A DNA stretch of 21,443 nt, taken from positions 1-21,443 of the forward strand of contig JALNYZ010000051.1 in NCBI GenBank assembly GCA_023229575.1. Direction: 5' to 3'. Origin of the DNA: Prolixibacteraceae bacterium (GTDB lineage Bacteria > Bacteroidota > Bacteroidia > Bacteroidales > Prolixibacteraceae). The notes under the pieces were generated by a model. It was not told the DNA's origin, did no database searches, and saw nothing but the letters and a program-made list of their open reading frames with translations. The stretch's first letter is position 1; the number at the start of each line of letters is the position of its first letter. The position numbers and the translations under genes are program-made. Below, in pieces: positions 1 through 10,421 of this stretch.

Positions 1-1
1 A

Positions 2-3703
<3,702 letters not shown>

Positions 3704-3714
3704 TTTGTTTGTCA

Positions 3715-3750
3715 GCATCCGGAGAATATCTCTGCGGATGCCGGCTTTTT
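3715..3750 (+). terminator. rpoB-rpoC intergenic hairpin with short T run (attenuator candidate)
   Basis: Seen: GCATCCG (3715-3721) pairs perfectly with CGGATGC (3735-3741). Three further pairs lie inside, beyond a G/G mismatch. The stem is followed by CGGC and five T (3746-3750). No promoter of the Bacteroidota type is evident between this and rpoC, so rpoC presumably depends on read-through. That makes a partial terminator or an RNA-processing hairpin more likely than a full stop. Inference only. Confidence 0.5.
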
Positions 3751-3790
3751 GTTAATCATTTGGTTATGTTACAAATATTTCCTATAAATT

Positions 3791-6700
3791 ATGGCATTCA
3801 GACGAGATAACAAGGTTAAAAGTAATTTCACCAAGATCAGTATCAGTCTTGCTTCACCCGAAGAAATTCTTGAACGTTCGCACGGAGAAGTCCTGAAACC
3901 AGAAACCATCAACTATCGGACTTACAAGCCCGAACGTGATGGACTTTTTTGCGAAAGAATTTTCGGGCCGGTGAAGGATTACGAATGTCATTGCGGAAAA
4001 TACAAACGCATCCGCTACCGCGGAATCGTTTGCGACCGCTGTGGCGTTGAAGTTACCGAGAAGAAAGTGCGCCGCGAAAGAATGGGCCACATTTCACTGG
4101 TGGTGCCGGTTGTGCACATCTGGTACTTCAAGTCTCTGCCCAACAAGATTGGTTACCTGCTCGGCCTGCCGACCAAGAAACTTGATTCAATCATTTATTA
4201 CGAACGATATGTCGTTATCAATCCTGGTATTAAGCGAAATGATGGCGTTAAATACCTTGATTTCCTAACGGAAGAAGAGTACATCGACATCGTCGATTCG
4301 CTGCCCAAAGAGAATCAGCTGCTGGATGACGAACATCCTGATAAGTTTATTGCCGATATGGGCGCCGAAGCATTGTACAAACTGCTTTCCAGGCTCGACC
4401 TGGATGAGCTCTCTTATGACCTGCGTAACAAAGCAGGCAACGAAGGTTCACAGCAGCGTAAGAGTGAGGCATTGAAGCGTTTGCAGGTTGTTGAAGCATT
4501 CCGTTCTTCCAAGGTAAGAAATCAGCCTGAATGGATGATCGTGAAAGTTGTTCCGGTAATTCCACCGGATCTTCGTCCATTGGTTCCATTGGATGGCGGT
4601 CGATTTGCTACTTCCGACCTGAATGACCTCTACCGCAGGGTAATCATTCGCAACAACCGTCTGAAAAGACTGATCGAAATCAAAGCTCCTGAAGTTATTC
4701 TCCGCAACGAGAAACGGATGTTGCAGGAGGCTGTCGACTCACTGTTCGACAACAGCCGCAAATCCAACGCCGTTAAAACAGATAACAACCGTGCGCTGAA
4801 ATCACTCTCTGACTCACTGAAAGGTAAGCAGGGACGTTTCCGTCAGAATTTGCTTGGTAAACGTGTTGACTACTCTGCACGTTCGGTCATTGTTGTAGGT
4901 CCAAACCTGAAAATTCACGAATGCGGTATCCCAAAAGAGATGGCCGCAGAATTGTATAAACCGTTTGTCATCCGTAAGCTTATTGAGCGCGGTATTGTCA
5001 AAACGGTTAAATCAGCCAAAAAGATTGTCGATCGCAAGGATCCCGTTGTTTGGGATATCCTGGAGAATGTAATGAAAGGACATCCTGTTCTTCTGAACCG
5101 TGCTCCTACCTTGCACAGGCTCTCTATTCAGGCTTTCCAGCCGGTTTTGGTTGAGGGAAAAGCTATTCGTCTGCACCCGCTCGTATGTACCGGTTTCAAC
5201 GCCGACTTCGACGGTGACCAGATGGCAGTTCACCTTCCGCTGGGAAATGCTGCCATTCTTGAGGCTCAGCTTCTGATGCTCTCCTCCCACAACCTTTTGA
5301 ATCCTGCCAACGGCGCACCGATCACCGTGCCTTCTCAGGACATGGTACTTGGTCTTTATTACATGACCAAACACCGCAAAGGAGCAAAAGGTGAAGGACT
5401 CTCTTTCTACTCTTCAGAGGAGGCGATCATCGCCTACAATGAAGGTAAAGTTGACATGCACACCATCGTTAACTGCAAAGTCCTGGATTTGGATGAGAAC
5501 GGAGAATCAAAATTAATGACCATAGAGACTACGGTTGGTCGTATCCTGTTTAATGAATTCGTGCCCAAAGAGGCCGGTTATCTCAATAAGTTGATGACCA
5601 AGAAGGCCTTGCGTGATATTATTGCTGATATTCTGAAAAGGACCAACAACGCTATCACAGCACAGTTTTTGGACGACATCAAAGATCTTGGTTACAAGAT
5701 GGCATACCGTGGAGGTCTTTCATTCAACCTGGATGATGTTATTATCCCGGAAGGAAAAACCGAAATGGTTGAAGAAGGATATGCCGGCGTCGAAGAAATT
5801 TCGAACAACTACAACATGGGTTTCATCACCAACAACGAGAGGTACAACGGTGTGATCGATATCTGGACACACGTAAATGCCAAGTTGACCCAGAATGTGA
5901 TGAAAACCATCAGCACAGATAAGCAGGGATTCAACTCTATTTACATGATGTTGGACTCTGGAGCCCGTGGTTCCAAGGAGCAGATCCGCCAGTTGTGCGG
6001 TATGCGCGGATTGATGGCTAAACCCCAGAAATCAGGATCTACAGGATCACAAATTATTGAGAACCCGATCCTTGCGAACTTCAAGGAGGGTCTTTCGGTA
6101 CTCGAATACTTTATCTCCACCCACGGTGCCCGTAAAGGTTTGGCCGATACGGCCCTGAAGACGGCTGACGCAGGATACCTGACCCGTCGTCTCGTAGACG
6201 TTGCACAGGATGTGATCATCAACGAACCCGATTGCGGAACACTTCGCGGTTTGATCGCTTCAGCATTGAAAAACAATGAAGAGGTTGTCGCCTCTTTATC
6301 TGAAAGAATCCTGGGTCGTACCACTGTCCACGATATCTACCATCCGATGACAGGGAAACTGATCGTTCATTCGGGTGAACAGATAACTGAAGAGATTGCT
6401 GCTGTTATCGAAGACTCCCCAATTGAAAGAGTCGAGATTCGTTCGGTTCTTACCTGTGAAGCAGAGAATGGAGTTTGTGGAAAATGTTATGGTCGTAACC
6501 TGGCAACCGGTAAAATGGTACAGATGGGCGAGGCAGTCGGTGTGATTGCTGCACAGTCCATTGGTGAGCCTGGAACGCAGCTGACACTTCGTACATTCCA
6601 CGTAGGGGGTATCGCGGGTAACGTCTCCACTCAATCTACCGTGATTTCCCGTTACGACGGTATTGCCGAAATTGAGGAGTTGCGTACGGTAGAATGGACC

Positions 6701-8071
6701 GATGAAAAGGGCGAAAAAGTTGATATCGTAGTGAGTCGTTTGGCAGAGTTGAAGATTCTGGACAAAAACACCGGAATCCCACTTTCTACACACTCAATGC
6801 CTTACGGATCGAAATTGTTCATCCAAAACGGTTCGGAAATAAAGAAAGATTCAGTCGTTTGCGAATGGGATCCTTACAACGGGGTTATCATCACTGAGTT
6901 CAACGGAAGGGTTAACTTCCAGGACTTTATTGATGGTACGACCTATCGTGAAGAGTCTGACGAACAGACCGGTTATCGCGAAAAAGTAGTTATTGAAACC
7001 AGAGATAAAACCAAGAACCCGACGTTACGTATTCTCGATGAGAATGGTGATGACATCAGGTTGTACAACCTTCCCGTGGGTGGTCACATCAGCGTGGACG
7101 AAGGTCAGATGGTAAAAGCCGGAGATGTATTGGTGAAAATTCCAAGGGCATCCGGGAAAGCCGGTGACATCACCGGTGGTCTTCCAAGGGTAACAGAACT
7201 CTTCGAAGCACGTAACCCATCCAATCCTGCCGTTGTTTCTGAGATCGACGGAGAGGTGTCACTTGGTAAAATCAAACGTGGTAACCGCGAGATCACCATT
7301 ACTTCACGTACCGGAGAACAAAAGAAATACCTCGTACCACTTTCCCGCCAGATTCTGGTTCAGGAAAACGACTACGTTCGCGCGGGCATTCCTTTGTCGG
7401 ATGGTGCTACCACTCCGTCTGATATCCTGGCCATCAAAGGGCCGACCAAAGTTCAGGAGTATATCGTGAATGAGGTTCAGGATGTTTACCGGATGCAAGG
7501 TGTGAAGATCAACGACAAGCACTTCGAGGTGATTGTGCGCCAGATGATGCGCAAGGTTGAAATAGTAGACCAGGGTGATACCCGCTTCCTCGAAAAACAG
7601 ATCGTTGATAAGATGGAATTCAATACTGAGAATGACTGGGTATTTGGTAAGAAAATTGTTACGGATTCCGGAGATTCAGAGAACCTGAAAGCCGGACAGA
7701 TTATCACCGCCCGTCGTTTGAGGGATGAGAATTCTATGTTGAAACGTCGCGACAAAAAGGTTGTCGAAGCAAGGGATGCCGTTCCTGCAACCTCCAGTCA
7801 GGTCCTTCAGGGAATCACCAGGGCTTCGCTTCAAACGAAGTCGTGGATGTCTGCTGCATCGTTCCAGGAAACTACCAAAGTATTGAACGAAGCCGCTATC
7901 AACGGCAAGGTCGATTACCTGGAAGGTTTGAAGGAGAACGTTATTTGCGGGCACCTGATCCCTGCCGGTACCGGTAACCCAATGTTCAGGAATATCGTGG
8001 TTGGTTCAAAAGATGAGTATGATCGTCTGATTGACCATAAGAAATACGAAACAGTAGAAGAAGAGGAGTAA
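3791..8071 (+). CDS. rpoC: DNA-directed RNA polymerase beta' subunit
   Basis: Beta' subunit, which carries the active-site magnesium. 1426 residues, full length for Bacteroidota. The N-terminal zinc site is C66, C68, C81 and C84. The catalytic NADFDGD motif spans 470-476, with Mg-binding D472, D474 and D476. The second zinc site is C815, C889, C896 and C899. The trigger-loop segment GEPGTQLTLRTFH spans 925-937, with H937 equivalent to the E. coli trigger-loop histidine. The bridge-helix region is represented by SGARGSKEQIRQL. The ATG at 3791 sits in an A/T-rich context without a clear Shine-Dalgarno, normal for this phylum, and opens with MAFRRDNKVKSNF as in relatives. The acidic tail ends EEEE. 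It is co-directional with rpoB and the DUF3467 gene. Confidence 0.99.
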   Translation: MAFRRDNKVKSNFTKISISLASPEEILERSHGEVLKPETINYRTYKPERDGLFCERIFGPVKDYECHCGKYKRIRYRGIVCDRCGVEVTEKKVRRERMGHISLVVPVVHIWYFKSLPNKIGYLLGLPTKKLDSIIYYERYVVINPGIKRNDGVKYLDFLTEEEYIDIVDSLPKENQLLDDEHPDKFIADMGAEALYKLLSRLDLDELSYDLRNKAGNEGSQQRKSEALKRLQVVEAFRSSKVRNQPEWMIVKVVPVIPPDLRPLVPLDGGRFATSDLNDLYRRVIIRNNRLKRLIEIKAPEVILRNEKRMLQEAVDSLFDNSRKSNAVKTDNNRALKSLSDSLKGKQGRFRQNLLGKRVDYSARSVIVVGPNLKIHECGIPKEMAAELYKPFVIRKLIERGIVKTVKSAKKIVDRKDPVVWDILENVMKGHPVLLNRAPTLHRLSIQAFQPVLVEGKAIRLHPLVCTGFNADFDGDQMAVHLPLGNAAILEAQLLMLSSHNLLNPANGAPITVPSQDMVLGLYYMTKHRKGAKGEGLSFYSSEEAIIAYNEGKVDMHTIVNCKVLDLDENGESKLMTIETTVGRILFNEFVPKEAGYLNKLMTKKALRDIIADILKRTNNAITAQFLDDIKDLGYKMAYRGGLSFNLDDVIIPEGKTEMVEEGYAGVEEISNNYNMGFITNNERYNGVIDIWTHVNAKLTQNVMKTISTDKQGFNSIYMMLDSGARGSKEQIRQLCGMRGLMAKPQKSGSTGSQIIENPILANFKEGLSVLEYFISTHGARKGLADTALKTADAGYLTRRLVDVAQDVIINEPDCGTLRGLIASALKNNEEVVASLSERILGRTTVHDIYHPMTGKLIVHSGEQITEEIAAVIEDSPIERVEIRSVLTCEAENGVCGKCYGRNLATGKMVQMGEAVGVIAAQSIGEPGTQLTLRTFHVGGIAGNVSTQSTVISRYDGIAEIEELRTVEWTDEKGEKVDIVVSRLAELKILDKNTGIPLSTHSMPYGSKLFIQNGSEIKKDSVVCEWDPYNGVIITEFNGRVNFQDFIDGTTYREESDEQTGYREKVVIETRDKTKNPTLRILDENGDDIRLYNLPVGGHISVDEGQMVKAGDVLVKIPRASGKAGDITGGLPRVTELFEARNPSNPAVVSEIDGEVSLGKIKRGNREITITSRTGEQKKYLVPLSRQILVQENDYVRAGIPLSDGATTPSDILAIKGPTKVQEYIVNEVQDVYRMQGVKINDKHFEVIVRQMMRKVEIVDQGDTRFLEKQIVDKMEFNTENDWVFGKKIVTDSGDSENLKAGQIITARRLRDENSMLKRRDKKVVEARDAVPATSSQVLQGITRASLQTKSWMSAASFQETTKVLNEAAINGKVDYLEGLKENVICGHLIPAGTGNPMFRNIVVGSKDEYDRLIDHKKYETVEEEE

Positions 8072-8087
8072 TCTTAAAAAGTTCAGG

Positions 8088-8402
8088 ATGCAGGACGACA
8101 ATCAAAATCAGCTTAACATCGAACTGAGTGAAGAGGTGGCGCAGGGAACCTATTCCAATCTGGCCATCATTACCCATTCTCCCTCGGAGTTTGTACTGGA
8201 TTTTGTCAGAGTGGTTCCGGGTGTACCGAAAGCACAGGTGAAATCCAGGATTATTCTGACGCCGGATCATGCCAAAAGACTGATGAAGGCGTTGCAGGAG
8301 AACCTCCAGAAATACGAAGCGATCTACGGACCGATTCAGATACAAGGAGGATATGAACCTTTTCCATCTACCCCTTTTGGTACGCCGAAAGGTCAAGCAT
8401 AA
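8088..8402 (+). CDS. DUF3467 family small protein
   Basis: 104-residue soluble protein of the DUF3467 family, function unknown. Visible features are a short polar N-terminus (MQDDNQNQLNIELSEEVAQG), a central FVLDFVRVVPGVPKAQVKSR strand-rich segment, and the helix TPDHAKRLMKALQENLQKYE, with a glycine/proline-rich tail. There is no signal peptide or membrane segment. It starts 16 nt after the rpoC stop and is followed at once by the operon terminator, so it is almost certainly transcribed with rpoB and rpoC. Its position directly after rpoC is a recurrent arrangement in Bacteroidota, which suggests a job tied to transcription or to growth-rate-linked expression. That functional link is inference. 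Confidence 0.9.
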   Translation: MQDDNQNQLNIELSEEVAQGTYSNLAIITHSPSEFVLDFVRVVPGVPKAQVKSRIILTPDHAKRLMKALQENLQKYEAIYGPIQIQGGYEPFPSTPFGTPKGQA

Positions 8403-8440
8403 AAAAATCCCCTTCGAATTTTCGAAGGGGATTTTTTTTT
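8401..8440 (+). terminator. Intrinsic terminator of the rpoBC-DUF3467 operon
   Basis: Perfect inverted repeat with 18-nt arms (8401-8418 and 8421-8438) around a 2-nt centre. The core is TCCCCTTCGAA, and the 3' side runs into nine T (8432-8440). The stop codon of the DUF3467 gene overlaps the left arm. The A-rich left arm gives a matching T run on the other strand, so it could also stop transcripts arriving from the minus-strand transposase gene. This is one of the clearest terminators in the window. Confidence 0.95.
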
Positions 8441-8442
8441 AT

Positions 8443-8457
8443 TGATAACTTTTCCAA
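8443..8457 (+). repeat. Truncated copy of the 63-nt repeat arm
   Basis: Fifteen bases, TGATAACTTTTCCAA, are identical to 9301-9315, the start of the upstream repeat copy. The similarity stops there. It lies three bases after the terminator T run and seven bases before the complete downstream copy. It looks like a remnant of an earlier insertion or of a multi-unit array. Confidence 0.6.
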
Positions 8458-8463
8458 TCAAAT

Positions 8464-8526
8464 AACTTTTCCAAAGTTTCATCCTTTGATAAGGGAAACA
8501 GCAAAGTATCGAACTTTGGAAAAGTT
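8464..8526 (+). repeat. 63-nt palindromic element, copy C (downstream of transposase, inverted)
   Basis: Arms AACTTTTCCAAAGTT (8464-8478) and AACTTTGGAAAAGTT (8512-8526) are perfect 15-nt reverse complements around a 33-nt interior. Reverse-complemented, it matches copy A at 55 of 63 positions by hand alignment. Read on the plus strand it is open for 21 codons, and it starts and ends with NFxKV. It ends eight bases before the last base of the transposase stop codon. Confidence 0.9.
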
Positions 8527-8534
8527 GTTCGTAA

Positions 8535-9212
8535 TTACAGATCGCATTCAGTATTAAAATCTTCGAGGGAATGCTGGTGCATCTCTTTGAAAGACTTCAG
8601 ACCGTCAGTTATTGCTAAAAGTTTGCTGACTTCTGTCAAATCACAAACTCCGTCAACAATATCGTTATACGAACTGTATTCCCAATCTTGATATTTTTCA
8701 CGAAAGCCGTGATGAACGGGGTTCCGGTGAGTATACACAATTGCATTCAGAAAATAGATTTTGTCGGATATTGGTTCGCGTTTAAAATTTTTGATGAACA
8801 ACGATCCCTTGCGGTGATATACTTTGTTGAAGGACTGCGTGTAACAACTGAATAAATTTGCAAATTGTTTCGATAGATATTTTTCGATATCGTTATCGCT
8901 AATAACTTTTCCAAAGTTGGATATATTGCTCATTACCTTATCAAAGTTTGAAACTTTGGAGAAGTTAAATCTAATCGACGGGTCGTTATTAATTCGAATC
9001 AGCTCTTCTATTGTCTCGCGTTTTCGCATCCGTACCACCAGATGAAAATGGTTAGGCATAAGGCAGTACGCATAAGTTTCAGCAATAGGTGAGATATATA
9101 GCCGGTACTTTTCCAGAAAATAGATGAAATTCTCTCGTATTCTGAATATACTCTCGAACCCATTTGCATGGTTGAAAATGTGGTAACAGCTATCGGGTTG
9201 CAAAGATTCCAT
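8535..9212 (-). CDS. REP-associated tyrosine transposase (RAYT), Y1_Tnp/IS200-like fold
   Basis: 225-residue HUH single-strand DNA nuclease of the Y1 transposase superfamily (COG1943 type). N-terminal YHIFNHANG (10-18) is the family opening. The metal-binding HUH motif is PNHFHLVV, with H55 and H57. The likely catalytic tyrosine is Y124, in SCYTQSFNKVYHRKGSLF, a conserved block. YTHRNPVHHGF (160-170) and WEYSSYN (177-183) are further family signatures. Residues 83-103, between the HUH and tyrosine motifs, are encoded by a 63-nt palindromic repeat that also flanks the gene and contain three NFxKV units. The ATG at 9212 begins directly before the family core. The gene is A/T-rich compared with the rpo genes. 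It lacks the paired terminal structure of a complete IS200/IS605 element, so a domesticated RAYT is favoured over an autonomous IS. Confidence 0.9.
   Translation of the reverse strand: MESLQPDSCYHIFNHANGFESIFRIRENFIYFLEKYRLYISPIAETYAYCLMPNHFHLVVRMRKRETIEELIRINNDPSIRFNFSKVSNFDKVMSNISNFGKVISDNDIEKYLSKQFANLFSCYTQSFNKVYHRKGSLFIKNFKREPISDKIYFLNAIVYTHRNPVHHGFREKYQDWEYSSYNDIVDGVCDLTEVSKLLAITDGLKSFKEMHQHSLEDFNTECDL
8904..8966 (-). repeat. 63-nt palindromic element, copy B (inside the transposase gene)
   Basis: Arms AACTTTTCCAAAGTT (8904-8918) and AACTTTGGAGAAGTT (8952-8966) differ from perfect complementarity by one base. The interior is again 33 nt. It is in the same orientation as copy A, with 56 of 63 positions identical. 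On the minus strand it is read in frame as transposase residues 83-103, from N83 to V103, with no stop. Similarity to copy A continues weakly for a few bases past the arm (ATTAGCG against ATCAGCG). Confidence 0.92.
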
Positions 9213-9304
9213 AATAAATCCACATTCATTTGACTCTTATAAAGTTACAGAAATTTGAGGTGAATATGAAATTTCCGTGTATATAAAAATCAATAAACGC
9301 TGAT

Positions 9305-9367
9305 AACTTTTCCAAAGTTGGATACTTTGTTCATTCCATTATCATAGTTTGAAACTTTGGAAAAGTT
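9305..9367 (-). repeat. 63-nt palindromic element, copy A (upstream of transposase)
   Basis: Perfect 15-nt inverted arms at 9305-9319 and 9353-9367 enclose a 33-nt interior. On the minus strand it is open for 21 codons. It lies 92 nt upstream of the transposase start and 26 nt beyond the end of the glycerophosphodiesterase gene. It could therefore also act as a hairpin in the 3' untranslated region of that gene's transcript. Between it and the transposase ATG (9213-9304) nothing else was recognised. Confidence 0.9.
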
Positions 9368-9393
9368 TTTGACGATTGAAAAAGCTATTAACG

Positions 9394-10308
9394 TTATTTC
9401 GAGATCTTCACTACCGCCTCATAAATCACCGAAACCTTATTCGTTGAGATCACATCAATTCCTAATTTGATCGCCTTTTGATAAGATTCTATATTCATAT
9501 CTTCTCCAAATCCATCTGAGAAAATTTTCACTCCTTTAGCGTGGGCTTTGTCAATCAATTCTTTAGAGAGATCTTTCCAGTTAACATCCAGGGCATAAGG
9601 ATGCAGGGTATCCGCAATCTTGTTTAAATCCTTACCGCTTCTCAGTCCGGGAAGTATTTTCGCTTTCGGGGCAATTGCCCTGATCTGATCAATTTGTTCT
9701 GCCTTGTTAATGTACAAAACGGAACCCTCCAGAAGATGATATTGGATTAGATTGTCAATAAGTACTTTGGCGTTGATATCTTTGCAATCGACATAGAAGT
9801 AGGTTTTGTGCCCTGATTTTTTGTTGTGATCAGCCAAAAGCGCGCACGACTCTTCAAGTGTAGGGATTTTCTCTGAGGCATAGAACGGATCGAACCATAA
9901 TCCGGCGGAAAGCGCACGGGCTTCGTCGAAATTCACATCTTTTAATGGTCCTTTCCCATTGGTGGTACGGTCCAGGTTACCGTCGTGCAGAATCAATGAT
10001 TTGCAATCTTTTGTTTGCCGGACATCCATTTCAATGTAATCCACCTCAAGATCCAGTGCAATTTGCATCGCTGCCAATGTATTTTCAGGCGCAAATTCAT
10101 TGGCAGCACGGTGCACTGCAACACCAACTACAGGGGTCTTGGCTGCACGGAATTTCATCATTTCTGCCTTCGTTTTGACATATTCCGGTTTGGAAGCGAG
10201 ATAGTCAGCAAGTTTAGGGGGGAGCCTGAATTCAGTAGTTTTCCCTGAAACATAACTGTTCCCCGCGAGGAAAAGAGCGCAAATGGTCAATGTTAATAGA
10301 AGTTTCAT
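9394..10308 (-). CDS. Exported glycerophosphodiester phosphodiesterase family protein
   Basis: 304-residue GDPD-family TIM-barrel enzyme, expected to hydrolyse glycerophosphodiesters to glycerol-3-phosphate and an alcohol. Residues 1-22 are a signal peptide with a hydrophobic LLLTLTICALFLAG core, so the enzyme acts outside the cytoplasm. Catalytic-motif residues are H66-R67, E75 in the PENT segment, E93 and D95 in YIEMD, and H108-D109 in LHDGNLDRTTNG. K176 sits in the YVDCKD strand, where the family usually has an ExK. One oddity is HRAANEFAPENT instead of the common HRG start, so the glycine after HR is missing. The gene is monocistronic or follows the AraC gene on the same strand after 113 nt, and the transposase module lies downstream. 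The natural substrate is unknown. Confidence 0.9.
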   Translation of the reverse strand: MKLLLTLTICALFLAGNSYVSGKTTEFRLPPKLADYLASKPEYVKTKAEMMKFRAAKTPVVGVAVHRAANEFAPENTLAAMQIALDLEVDYIEMDVRQTKDCKSLILHDGNLDRTTNGKGPLKDVNFDEARALSAGLWFDPFYASEKIPTLEESCALLADHNKKSGHKTYFYVDCKDINAKVLIDNLIQYHLLEGSVLYINKAEQIDQIRAIAPKAKILPGLRSGKDLNKIADTLHPYALDVNWKDLSKELIDKAHAKGVKIFSDGFGEDMNIESYQKAIKLGIDVISTNKVSVIYEAVVKISK

Positions 10309-10396
10309 GTAGTAGTCATAGAGTTATTGATTTGGAATAATGGATTATCTTTTTTACGCGATCTTGGATGCGGAGTTCCTTACTTTATCCATTTTA

Positions 10397-10421
10397 CTTT
10401 ATCCTTTATCCTTTATCCTTT
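10397..10421. repeat. Heptanucleotide tandem repeat CTTTATC x 3.6
   Basis: Three perfect CTTTATC units (10397-10403, 10404-10410, 10411-10417) plus CTTT, with imperfect relatives just upstream (CTTTATCC near 10383). The run starts immediately after the stop codon of the minus-strand AraC gene, so on the coding strand it reads as AAAGGATAAAGGATAAAG. No hairpin is associated with it. Confidence 0.85.

Larger units (their letters stand above)
8443..9367 (-). mobile_element. REPtron-like module: RAYT transposase bracketed by inverted palindromic repeats
   Basis: Seen: one HUH/Y1 transposase gene, with complete 63-nt repeats at 8464-8526 and 9305-9367 lying in opposite orientations to each other, a third copy inside the gene at 8904-8966, and a truncated arm at 8443. 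Known: REP-associated tyrosine transposases are typically single genes flanked by inverted REP sequences, which they spread around the host genome. The module fills the gap between the rpoBC operon terminator and the glycerophosphodiesterase gene and interrupts neither. No target duplication could be identified by eye, so the outer limits given are those of the repeats. Confidence 0.75.

Noticed and set aside
3854..8396. Antisense open frames inside rpoC and the DUF3467 gene, up to 165 codons
   Set aside because: Same reason: shadows of strongly constrained coding sequence with no promoter or recognisable domain.
8401..8440. The rpoBC terminator as a member of the 63-nt repeat family
   Set aside because: Its core TCCCCTTCGAA is unrelated to the repeat arm, and it has a normal terminator shape with a T run.
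9008..9229. A 73-codon frame starting upstream of the transposase ATG
   Set aside because: It is in a different frame from the transposase, which alone carries the family motifs.
8443..9367. A CRISPR array made of the AACTTTTCCAAAGTT repeats
   Set aside because: The repeats come in inverted pairs with conserved, not unique, interiors; spacing is irregular and no cas genes are present.
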